In this document: piece by piece, positions 1 to 6,087 of the stretch
Layout: each line of letters begins with the position of its first letter
How positions within the stretch are numbered: the stretch's first letter is position 1
Notes under the pieces: model-generated
The model's input: only the letters and a program-made list of their open reading frames with translations
Databases searched by the model: none
What the model was told of the DNA's origin: nothing
Translations under genes and position numbers: made by a program
NCBI GenBank assembly: GCA_009924765.1
Contig: RFQW01000062.1
Span: 1 to 7,788, forward strand
Direction of reading: 5' to 3'
Length of the DNA stretch: 7,788 nucleotides
Origin: Planctomycetota bacterium
Lineage (GTDB): Bacteria; Planctomycetota; Phycisphaerae; Phycisphaerales; SM1A02

Positions 1-1318
1 CCAGGTTGGCACCAGCGATCGTGATCGCCGTGCCGCCAACCAGCGGACCGGAACTGGGTGACACGCTTGCGATCGTTGGCACAGGCACATAGGTGAAGCC
101 ACCCGCCTTCGTCGCCACGCCGCCGACCGTCGTCACCACCACACTCTTCGCACCAGCGGTGCCCGCTGGTGCCGTCGCGCTGATCGACGCAGCGCTCGCC
201 ACCACGCCGGTGGCGGCCTTGCCGTCAATCGTCACCGTAGCACCGGCAAGATTGGTGCCAGTGATGGTGATGCTGGTGCCACCAACCATGGGACCCGAAC
301 TTGGCGAGACGCTTGCAATCGTTGGTACTGGCACGTAGTTGAACCCGCCACCGATCGTTGCCGAGCCGCCGACTGTGGTCACCACCACGTTCTTCGCACC
401 AGCCGTGCCCGCCGGAGTCTTTGCCGAAATCGACGAAGCGCCAGCAACCACGCTGGTCGCCGCCTTGCCATCAACGGTCACCGTGGCGCCAGCCAGGTTG
501 GTGCCCGTGATCATGATCGCCGTGCCACCAACGAGCGGTCCAGCAATCGGCGAAACACTCGCAATCGTGGGCGCCGCCACGTAGGTGAAAGCGCTCGCCT
601 TCGTCGCCGATCCACCAATTGTCGTCACCACCATGTTCTTCGCCCCCACCGTGCCCGCAGGCGTCTTCGCGCTGATCGATCCAGCCGTTGACGTGACGAT
701 CGATGCCGGTCTGCCGTCGATCGCCAGCGTGGAACCCACAAGATTCGTTCCTGCGATGGTGATGGTGGTGCCACCAACCAGTGGACCGGAGGCTGGCGAC
801 ACGCTGCTGATCGTTGGAGATGCCACATACGCAAACGCCCCGACCTTGGTGGCTGTGCCGCCCGCCGTGGTCACCGACACATCCCGCGCTCCGGCCGCCC
901 CGGCCGGCGTCTTTCCAGTGATGGAAGTGGACGAGACGACCAGTGCCGTCGCCGCAACACCACCCACCTTCACGCTGCTGGCACCGTTCAGGTTGCTGCC
1001 CGTGATCGTGAATGGGGTGCCACCGCTTGCCGGACCAGTCGCGGGACTCACGCTCGCGATGGCTGGCGGCGGCACGACGGAGGTGAATGCAGCCGCGCGC
1101 GTGGCCGTGCCACCCGCGGTGGTCACGGCGACATCCTTCACGCCCGCCGTGCTGGCCGCCGTCACGGCCTTCACCGAGGTGGACGTTGCGACGATGCCCG
1201 TGGCCGACACGCCACCGACCTTCACCTGCGTGGTACCCGAAAGATCCGTGCCGGTGATGGTGATGGTGGTACCGCCCAGCGTGGATCCCGACACAGGCGT
1301 CAAACTGCTGATCACCGG
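1..1318 (-). repeat. About 246-bp coding repeat: tandem IPT/TIG domains
   Basis: Five complete TIG units lie at residues 332-415, 416-498, 499-580, 581-662 and 663-744, and a sixth begins at 745 and is cut by the window edge. Unit lengths are 84, 83, 82, 82 and 82 residues. Units 1 and 2 form one subtype (VKVGGV, TTAGGTAT). Units 3 to 5 form another (IDG or VDG strand, TT-x-GG, SISAKTPAG-like strand). Units 4 and 5 are about 80 percent identical by hand count. Each has the proline-led SVSP start and the GGT-x-I-x-ITG core expected of IPT/TIG domains. Confidence 0.85.
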
Positions 1319-2311
1319 TGCGGCAACCACCGCAAGTCCATGGAAACCGCCTGCACCAAGCTGGATCACCGAACTTCGCGATGCCATGGGCAGCAGCGCC
1401 ATGCGCGAATTGGGATCACCCCACTCGATGATCGAGCCGTCCGCCTTGCGGGCCAGCGAGTTCGAGTAGCTGCCCACGATCTGCGTCACCCCGGCGTTCG
1501 CTGTGCTGGGGACCTTCGCCTGCCCCTGTTCATCGCTTCCCCACGCGATCACCGATCCATTGCTCTTCAGCGCCAGACTGTGGTAGTACCCGGCAGCCAC
1601 CTGCGTCACGCCGGTTGTGGCGGCCGCCGGCACGGTGCACTGACCGTTCGCGTTGTCGCCCCAAGCCAACACGGCACCCGTGCTCTTCAGCGCGATGTTG
1701 TGAAAGACACCGGCGGAGACCTGCTTCATGCCGGTCGCCGCAGTCGCAGGAACGGTGGTCTGCTTGTTGCTGTTCGAACCCCAGGCCACGATCGAGCCAT
1801 TGCTCTTCACCGCCACGCTGTGCGCATAGCCGCCAGAAATCTGCGTCACGGCCGACTTGGCCACGGCGGGCACGGTGGATGCGCCCTCGCCGTTGTAGCC
1901 CCACGCAAGCACCGAACCATCCGACTTCAGCGCCATCGAGTGATACAGGCCGCTGGCGATCTGGGTGACGCCCGACGCCGCCCCAGCCGGCACGGTGCAC
2001 TGGCCGGATGCGTTGCTGCCCCATGCCAGCACGGCTCCGTTGCTCTTCAACGCCACGCTGTGCAGGTAGCCGCCCGCCACCTGCGTGACGCCCGATCCGG
2101 CGCCAGCCAGCGCGTCGCTCTGTCCCATGCCTTGATCACCCCACGCGATCACGGCGCCGCTTCCGGCGGCGAGAGCCGGCGACATCACCGAACACAGCAG
2201 CGCCACGATCACCCCGCACCACGGCAGCGGCGCATGCGCGCGCCGCAACACGCACGCGCGGGCAATGGAAACGATGCGCGAGAACAGGGACGGTGTGTTG
2301 GCTTGATGCAT
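1..2311 (-). CDS. Secreted RCC1-type beta-propeller / IPT-TIG repeat protein (3' end beyond window)
   Basis: The frame is open from an ATG at 2311 to the left edge: 770 codons, no stop, so the C-terminus is missing. The ATG is preceded by GGAG 8 bases upstream, and an in-frame TGA lies a little further up. Residues 1-48 form an export signal with a long basic n-region, a hydrophobic core at about 31-44, and a probable signal peptidase I site after ALA-48; no lipobox is seen. GTG at codon 21 would give a more ordinary signal peptide but has no Shine-Dalgarno. Residues 53-329 are RCC1-type repeats of exactly 40 residues (VTQ-(V/I), HS-x-ALKSNG, (V/I)-x-AWG, GQCTVP spacers). From residue 332 on there are IPT/TIG Ig-like repeats of 82-84 residues (PTIASVSPSSGP, VGGT, ITGTNL, FTYV). 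No catalytic motif is visible. From the families, it is probably an extracellular or surface binding or structural protein. The partner and anchoring are unknown. Confidence 0.88.
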   Translation of the reverse strand, partial: MHQANTPSLFSRIVSIARACVLRRAHAPLPWCGVIVALLCSVMSPALAAGSGAVIAWGDQGMGQSDALAGAGSGVTQVAGGYLHSVALKSNGAVLAWGSNASGQCTVPAGAASGVTQIASGLYHSMALKSDGSVLAWGYNGEGASTVPAVAKSAVTQISGGYAHSVAVKSNGSIVAWGSNSNKQTTVPATAATGMKQVSAGVFHNIALKSTGAVLAWGDNANGQCTVPAAATTGVTQVAAGYYHSLALKSNGSVIAWGSDEQGQAKVPSTANAGVTQIVGSYSNSLARKADGSIIEWGDPNSRMALLPMASRSSVIQLGAGGFHGLAVVAAPVISSLTPVSGSTLGGTTITITGTDLSGTTQVKVGGVSATGIVATSTSVKAVTAASTAGVKDVAVTTAGGTATRAAAFTSVVPPPAIASVSPATGPASGGTPFTITGSNLNGASSVKVGGVAATALVVSSTSITGKTPAGAAGARDVSVTTAGGTATKVGAFAYVASPTISSVSPASGPLVGGTTITIAGTNLVGSTLAIDGRPASIVTSTAGSISAKTPAGTVGAKNMVVTTIGGSATKASAFTYVAAPTIASVSPIAGPLVGGTAIMITGTNLAGATVTVDGKAATSVVAGASSISAKTPAGTAGAKNVVVTTVGGSATIGGGFNYVPVPTIASVSPSSGPMVGGTSITITGTNLAGATVTIDGKAATGVVASAASISATAPAGTAGAKSVVVTTVGGVATKAGGFTYVPVPTIASVSPSSGPLVGGTAITIAGANL
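1325..2092 (-). repeat. 120-bp coding repeat: RCC1-type propeller blades
   Basis: Six full 40-residue units start at residues 74, 114, 154, 194, 234 and 274, and a 16-residue half unit lies at 314-329. Each codes for a V-x-Q strand, a G-x-x-H-S turn, an ALKSNG-type strand and a VLAWG-type strand, followed by a short spacer that often ends in VP. The sixth unit is the most degenerate: HS is replaced by NS, AWG by EWG, and the VP spacer is altered. The period is constant at 120 bases, with no insertions between blades, unlike eukaryotic RCC1 whose repeats are longer. The short unit resembles BLIP-II-type bacterial propellers. Confidence 0.85.
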
Positions 2312-2319
2312 GGCGGATG

Positions 2320-2323
2320 CTCC
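2320..2323 (-). promoter_or_regulatory. Shine-Dalgarno for the RCC1/TIG gene
   Basis: GGAG on the minus strand lies 8 bases before the ATG at 2311. It decides this start over the in-frame GTG at codon 21 (2251), which has no purine-rich site in front of it. Confidence 0.6.
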
Positions 2324-2582
2324 AGGGAAGGGTGTCGATCAATCGCCACAAAACGAGGCGGCCGGGCCGGTGCCCAGTGGGCCTCAGTCCTAACCCACAC
2401 CTTCGCACGTGCAACGAAAAGTCCCCGAGGTGCGCCCCAACCTGAAGCGAACCGCAGCGCAGCGCCGTCACGAACCATTGATCCACACGCGCGCACACGA
2501 GCGGGGCGTGGTCGCGACGGATGCGCCAACGCCACAGCACACCTCCCTCATGCCACGCGGATTGCGTTGGTCACCAGTGCAT

Positions 2583-2595
2583 CCGGGCCACCCGG
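2583..2595 (-). terminator. Possible weak terminator hairpin after nuoF
   Basis: A perfect 5-bp all-GC stem (CCGGG/CCCGG) with a 3-base loop begins 8 bases past the nuoF stop codon on the minus strand. It has no following U-tract and the stem is short for this GC content, so it could be chance. Position is the main support. Confidence 0.2.
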
Positions 2596-2603
2596 CGCTT
2601 GCC

Positions 2604-3953
2604 TCAGCGCCCCGCGGTCACGTACACGGGCACGAACTTCGGCTTCACGCGCGCCTCGAACTCGCCACGGAACTTGTTGACGATGGTTCGCACCGCCCAG
2701 TTGTTGCCGTCGGCGAGGCCGCAGATGGTGGTGCCGGGCGTCAGACCCATGCTGCCAGCCACCTCGAGCAGCAGGTCAAGATCCGCGCTGGTGCCATCGC
2801 CGCGCTCGATGCGCAGCAGGCTCTTCAGCATCCAGCCGCTACCCTCACGGCATGGCGTGCACTGGCCGCAGCTCTCGTTCTTGAAGAAGCGCGCGATGTT
2901 GCGCGCCACAGCCACCATGTCGGTGTCCTCGTCGAACACGGTGGGGCACGCCGTGCCAAGGCCCAGCACCTGGTAGTCGCGGCCGATGTCGTAGTCCATC
3001 GGAGCGTCGAACTGGTCCGCTCCCAGCACGCCCATGCTCACGCCTCCGGCGATCGCGCCCTTGAACTTCTTGCCGTTGCGCATGCCGCCGCAGTAGTCGT
3101 TCACCAGCTCGCTCAGCTTCACGCCAAGCGGCGCCTCGTACACGCCGGGGCGATTGACGTGCCCGCTCACGCCCATCAGCTTGGGACCGAAGCTGGGCAT
3201 GCCACCCGGGTGTCGGCTCTGCGTGCCGATGCCCTTCCACCAGTCGGCGCCGCGCTCCACCACGTGCGCGGCGGCTGCGAGCGTTTCGACGTTGTTCACG
3301 ATGGTGGGCCGACCGAACAGGCCCTTCACCGCGGGGAACGGCGGCTTGATGCGCGGCCAGCCGCGCTTGCCCTCGATCGCCTCCAGAAGGCCGGTCTCCT
3401 CGCCGCAGATGTATGCACCTGCGCTGCGATGCAGGATGCAATCCACCGCGAACTTGCTCTTGCCCTTCAGCAGCCCCTGCTTGCCGAAGATGCCGCCGGC
3501 GTAGGCCTCCTCGATGGCCTTCTGCATCACGCGCGCCTGATGGTGATACTCGCCGCGGATGAAGAAGTAGGCCGTGTCCAGCTGGCAGGCGTAACAGGCG
3601 ATGGCGATGCCCTCGAGCACCTGGTGCGGATCGAAGTCGCACAGCAGGCGATCCTTGAAGGTGCCGGGCTCCGCCTCATCGCAGTTGATCGCCAGATAGC
3701 GACGACCACCGTCGATCGGTGCCAGGAAGCTCCACTTCAGGCCGGCAGGAAAGCCTGCACCGCCTCGACCACGCACGATGGCGTCCTTGACGGTGTTCAC
3801 CACCGCGGTGGGCTCCATGCTCAGCGCCTTCTCGAGCGCCTGATAGCCGCCGGTCTTCACGTACTCGTCGAAGCCGACGGTGTGACGCTGCTTCGGATCA
3901 CCGAAGGGTGCGGTGGGGATGCGCTTGGTCAGGACGGGTTCGGAAAGCTTCAT
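2604..3953 (-). CDS. nuoF: NADH-quinone oxidoreductase subunit F (complex I, NADH/FMN subunit)
   Basis: This 449-residue protein matches the NuoF/Nqo1/51-kDa family in length and layout. NuoF oxidises NADH on FMN and passes electrons into the Fe-S chain of complex I on the cytoplasmic side of the membrane. Visible landmarks are RGRGGAGF at 61-68 and NCDEAEPGTFKDR from 90 (nucleotide and FMN binding), FIRGEY at 131, GAGAYICGEET from 178, KPPFP and NNVETLA (203-226), and an SLBB-like stretch at about 255-300. The C-terminal ESCGQCTPCREG motif gives C362, C365 and C368, and TTICGLAD gives C411: the four ligands of the N3 4Fe-4S cluster are all present. The start is supported by family alignment from memory, but no Shine-Dalgarno precedes it. 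The orf74 stop lies 5 bases upstream, so reinitiation is likely. One oddity is TACPTVF at 334-340, just before the conserved DEDTDMV, where I recall small aliphatic residues in other members. Confidence 0.97.
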   Translation of the reverse strand: MKLSEPVLTKRIPTAPFGDPKQRHTVGFDEYVKTGGYQALEKALSMEPTAVVNTVKDAIVRGRGGAGFPAGLKWSFLAPIDGGRRYLAINCDEAEPGTFKDRLLCDFDPHQVLEGIAIACYACQLDTAYFFIRGEYHHQARVMQKAIEEAYAGGIFGKQGLLKGKSKFAVDCILHRSAGAYICGEETGLLEAIEGKRGWPRIKPPFPAVKGLFGRPTIVNNVETLAAAAHVVERGADWWKGIGTQSRHPGGMPSFGPKLMGVSGHVNRPGVYEAPLGVKLSELVNDYCGGMRNGKKFKGAIAGGVSMGVLGADQFDAPMDYDIGRDYQVLGLGTACPTVFDEDTDMVAVARNIARFFKNESCGQCTPCREGSGWMLKSLLRIERGDGTSADLDLLLEVAGSMGLTPGTTICGLADGNNWAVRTIVNKFRGEFEARVKPKFVPVYVTAGR

Positions 3954-3958
3954 GGGAT

Positions 3959-4183
3959 TCAGTTCGTTGGGTTCATGCGGTGTGGCTGATCCACCACCAC
4001 TTCATCGATCGTCGTTCGTCGCAGCGTCACGCCGCCCTGCTGCACGGTTTCACTGCGTCGGGACACCTCGACCACCGGAGCGGCCACCGGCGTTCGGATG
4101 GCCTGCCACACGATGCCGATCGCCTGGCCCACGCTGCGCGCGATGCCGGGCTGCTCGTCGTGTCTGGCCACGCCCTCACTCAT
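3959..4183 (-). CDS. Small unknown protein encoded between nuoE and nuoF (orf74)
   Basis: I do not recognise this 74-residue protein. The ATG overlaps the nuoE stop as ATGA (4183-4180), and the TGA (3961-3959) lies 5 bases before the nuoF ATG, so it fits exactly between two complex I genes and is almost certainly co-translated with them. No Shine-Dalgarno of its own is evident. Residues about 15-31 (RSVGQAIGIVWQAIRTP region) could form a short, mildly hydrophobic helix, too weak for a confident membrane segment. Residues about 36-65 look like charged beta-strands (VVEVSRR, GVTLRRTTIDEVVV). It has no cysteine, so it is not an Fe-S carrier. By position it could be an accessory or assembly factor for the NuoE/NuoF module, or mainly a coupling leader; this is inference only. 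Confidence 0.65.
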   Translation of the reverse strand: MSEGVARHDEQPGIARSVGQAIGIVWQAIRTPVAAPVVEVSRRSETVQQGGVTLRRTTIDEVVVDQPHRMNPTN

Positions 4184-4731
4184 GCGTGACCGTGGGCGGC
4201 ATTGCCCGCCTTCGCCTCGTCGATCAGCTGGTCGATCTTCTCGATGGTCAGCTTCTCGTGCAGCACGTCGTTGAACAGCGCCACGGGCGCCGTGTCGCAG
4301 CTGCCCAGACACTCCATGGTGAGCAGCGTGAACTTGCCGTCGTCGGTGGTCTCGCGCGGCTCCAGATCCAGGCGCTGCCGCACATGATCGAGCAGCTTCT
4401 TGTGATCGCACACCTCACAGGCGATGCTCTGGCAGATGCCGATCACGCACTGGCCAAGCTGTTCGGTGGTGAACTCGTCATAGAAGGTCACCGTGTCCAG
4501 CACGGCGGCCGGCGTGATCTCCAGGAACTTGGCCACCTCGAGCATCGCCTGATACGGAATGAAGCGATGCTCATGCTGGATCTCATGCAGGATGGGCATG
4601 AGCGCGCCGTGCTTGGTGGCGTACTTGGGCAGGATGTCCTGCGTCCACTTCGCCTGCAGCGCGGCGGTCACGTAGGGCTCGGCGCGGCGCTCGATGCGCT
4701 GCGTTGCGGAGGGCTTTGCGGTCCATGCCAT
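4180..4731 (-). CDS. nuoE: NADH-quinone oxidoreductase subunit E (complex I, 24-kDa 2Fe-2S subunit)
   Basis: This 183-residue protein is a thioredoxin-fold 2Fe-2S protein of the NuoE/Nqo2 family, which pairs with NuoF in the NADH-oxidising tip of complex I and holds the off-path N1a cluster. The N-terminal half (about 30-85) is the helical part, with ILPKYATKHGALMPIL and a typical VTFYDEF at 81-87. The cluster ligands are visible as C100-x4-C105 (ICQSIAC) and C141-x3-C145 (ECLGSCDTAPV), separated by the usual RETTDDGKFTL stretch. C95 and C108 are extra cysteines near the cluster. The tail ends in a small His/Ala-rich AAHGHA. It starts 18 bases after the nuoD stop with an AAGGAA site, and its stop overlaps the start of the next small gene. 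The length is normal for the family. Confidence 0.97.
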   Translation of the reverse strand: MAWTAKPSATQRIERRAEPYVTAALQAKWTQDILPKYATKHGALMPILHEIQHEHRFIPYQAMLEVAKFLEITPAAVLDTVTFYDEFTTEQLGQCVIGICQSIACEVCDHKKLLDHVRQRLDLEPRETTDDGKFTLLTMECLGSCDTAPVALFNDVLHEKLTIEKIDQLIDEAKAGNAAHGHA

Positions 4732-4741
4732 GGGTATGCAG

Positions 4742-4747
4742 TTCCTT
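4742..4747 (-). promoter_or_regulatory. Shine-Dalgarno for nuoE
   Basis: AAGGAA on the minus strand lies 10 bases before the ATG at 4731, within the short nuoD-nuoE gap. It supports MAW as the N-terminus. It is the only clear Shine-Dalgarno in the nuo cluster. Confidence 0.55.
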
Positions 4748-4749
4748 GA

Positions 4750-6039
4750 CTAGCGATCCAGTTCTGCGGCGATGATGTTGATGCTGCCGATCACGGCCAC
4801 CACGTCGGCCAGCTGGTGTCCCTCGATCAACTTGGAGAACACCTGATAGTTCATGAAGCACGGCGGGCGGCAGCGCACGCGCCACGGCAGCTTGCCGCCG
4901 CCACCCACCAGGAAGAAGCCGAGTTCACCGTTGGGGCCTTCGATGGCCGTGTAGCTCTCGCCCACCGGCACATCCCAGCCACGATTGTGCATGATCAGCT
5001 CGAACTGCTGGATGGTGCCCTCGATGCTGCCGTACACGTCACCCTTGGACGGCAGCACGGCCTTCGAGTCGGTGCCCACGTTCATGGGCCCCTTCGGAAT
5101 GCGATCGATCAGCTGGTCGATCATGCGCGCGCTCTGCTTGAGCTCTTCCAGGCGCACCAGATAGCGCTCGAAGCAGTCGCCCTTGGAACCCACCGCCACG
5201 CTGAACTTCACCGGATCGGCGCCCTCGCCATCCCAGTTGGACGCGTAGCACAGATAGGGCTCGTCCTTGCGAAGATCGCGGCGAACGCCCGAGGCGCGCG
5301 CCATGGGGCCACTCAGGCTCCACGCGATCGCGTCGGCGTGGCTGATCACGCCAACGCCCTCCAGACGATCACGGAAGATGCGGTTCTTGTTCAGCAGACC
5401 CTCGAGGTCGGTGAGGGCCTTGGGCAGACGCACGTCGATGAAGTTGCGCACCATGCGCGCGAACTGCTCGTCATCGGGCAGGTCGCGCCAGGCGCCACCA
5501 ACGCGCGTCCAGTCCGGATGGAAGCGCTGGCCGCTCACGTACTCCACGATGTCGTAGATGAATTCGCGCTCGTTGAAGCCGTACAGGAAGCCGGTGAACG
5601 CACCCAGGTCGAGGCCCGCCGCGCCCACGCACAGCAGATGGTTCTGGATGCGGCCCAGCTCCGCCATGATGGTGCGAACCACCTTGCAGCGCGGGGTGAC
5701 ATCGATGCCGAACAGCGTCTCCACCGCCGTGTGCCAGGCGATGTCGTTCACGATCGGGCTGACGTAGTCCATGCGGCTGGCGGTGCACACCCACTGGTTC
5801 CAGTCGTGGTGCTCGCCCAGCTTCTCGAAGCCGCTGTGCAGATAGCCGATGTGGGGCGTGGCTCGGGCCACGCGCTCGCCGTCAAGTTCCAGCACGATGC
5901 GAAGCGTGGTGTGCGTGGCGGGATGCTGCGGACCGAAGTTGAGCACCCAGCGATCGGGCGCCTTCACGTGATCCTTCAGGTACTCGGTGGTCTCGACGTC
6001 GAGGCCGTAGGTCTCGTCGGGACTCAGGGTGTAGGGCAT
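4750..6039 (-). CDS. nuoD: NADH-quinone oxidoreductase subunit D (complex I, 49-kDa subunit)
   Basis: This 429-residue protein is a stand-alone NuoD/Nqo4 protein, not fused to NuoC as in E. coli. In complex I, NuoD sits at the base of the hydrophilic arm and helps form the quinone pocket. Landmarks are WVLNFGPQHPATHTTLR from 31 (with H39 and H43 of the quinone-site loop), HIGYLHSGFEK at 63-73, SRMDYVSP with Y92 (equivalent by motif to the quinone-contacting tyrosine), GRIQNHLL, and the late NGELGFFLVGGG region followed by PPCF. It ends in GSINIIAAELDR, matching the canonical GSIDIV-x-GE-x-DR end, so the gene is full length. The residue after GYLH is Ser where many relatives have Arg and Thermus has Thr; it is probably tolerated. 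There is no Shine-Dalgarno at the ATG, but a -10-like TATACT lies 8 bases upstream. nuoC does not precede it; the upstream neighbour is an ABC permease. Confidence 0.97.
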   Translation of the reverse strand: MPYTLSPDETYGLDVETTEYLKDHVKAPDRWVLNFGPQHPATHTTLRIVLELDGERVARATPHIGYLHSGFEKLGEHHDWNQWVCTASRMDYVSPIVNDIAWHTAVETLFGIDVTPRCKVVRTIMAELGRIQNHLLCVGAAGLDLGAFTGFLYGFNEREFIYDIVEYVSGQRFHPDWTRVGGAWRDLPDDEQFARMVRNFIDVRLPKALTDLEGLLNKNRIFRDRLEGVGVISHADAIAWSLSGPMARASGVRRDLRKDEPYLCYASNWDGEGADPVKFSVAVGSKGDCFERYLVRLEELKQSARMIDQLIDRIPKGPMNVGTDSKAVLPSKGDVYGSIEGTIQQFELIMHNRGWDVPVGESYTAIEGPNGELGFFLVGGGGKLPWRVRCRPPCFMNYQVFSKLIEGHQLADVVAVIGSINIIAAELDR

Positions 6040-6047
6040 GGGGGACG

Positions 6048-6053
6048 AGTATA
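6048..6053 (-). promoter_or_regulatory. Candidate -10 element for a leaderless nuoD transcript
   Basis: TATACT matches the sigma-70 -10 consensus at five of six bases and lies in the 48-base gap after the permease stop. Only 8 bases separate it from the nuoD ATG, so a start point 6-8 bases downstream would fall at or next to the A of ATG, giving a leaderless mRNA. No good -35 hexamer is visible 16-19 bases upstream (the region reads GGGGCGACC). The absence of a Shine-Dalgarno before nuoD agrees with this reading. Confidence 0.5.
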
Positions 6054-6087
6054 GACAAGCCCTTGCGGTCGGTCGCCCCTTGCACCG

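Larger units (their letters stand above)
2312..2603. other. Intergenic spacer between nuoF and the RCC1/TIG gene
   Basis: This 292-base gap separates the nuo genes from the surface-protein gene and is the likeliest site for a nuoF terminator and a separate promoter. What can be seen: a small GC hairpin soon after the nuoF stop (2583-2595); an 8-base palindrome GCACGTGC at 2405-2412 set inside outer arms TTCG/CGAA (2402-2418), which might be an operator; and a TTGCAC hexamer on the minus strand followed after 16 bases by TAGGAC, a poor sigma-70 match. No convincing promoter, RNA gene or protein-coding frame was found. Confidence 0.5.

Noticed and set aside
93..1469. Series of plus-strand frames with ATGs spaced 246 bases apart and similar 81-residue products
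   Set aside because: They are antisense images of the TIG repeats on the minus strand. Their regular spacing comes from the repeat period, and the products (V/P/A-rich) match no family.
2402..2418. Palindrome GCACGTGC inside TTCG/CGAA arms as a regulator site
   Set aside because: The outer arms are not symmetrically spaced about the core, and no good promoter lies next to it, so it is not listed as an operator.
2136..2540. Two overlapping minus-strand frames (GTG starts at 2540 and 2535) with a strong GGGAGG site at 2542-2547
   Set aside because: The ribosome-site-like sequence is notable, but both products are Arg/Trp/Gly/Ala-rich without recognisable features and run out of frame into the RCC1 gene start. 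The site is probably chance in GC-rich DNA.
1340..2680. Plus-strand 446-codon frame across the RCC1 region
   Set aside because: Antisense to the RCC1 array, with an Arg/His-rich composition typical of a GC-rich shadow. It runs through the intergenic spacer into the nuoF 3' end without any recognisable domain.
2409..3989. Plus-strand 526-codon frame opposite nuoF
   Set aside because: Entirely explained by codon bias of nuoF on the other strand. It gives a His/Ala/Leu-rich product with no motif, whereas the minus frame holds every NuoF signature.
4816..6054. Plus-strand 412-codon frame opposite nuoD
   Set aside because: Antisense shadow of nuoD with a His/Ala/Val-rich product and no domain.
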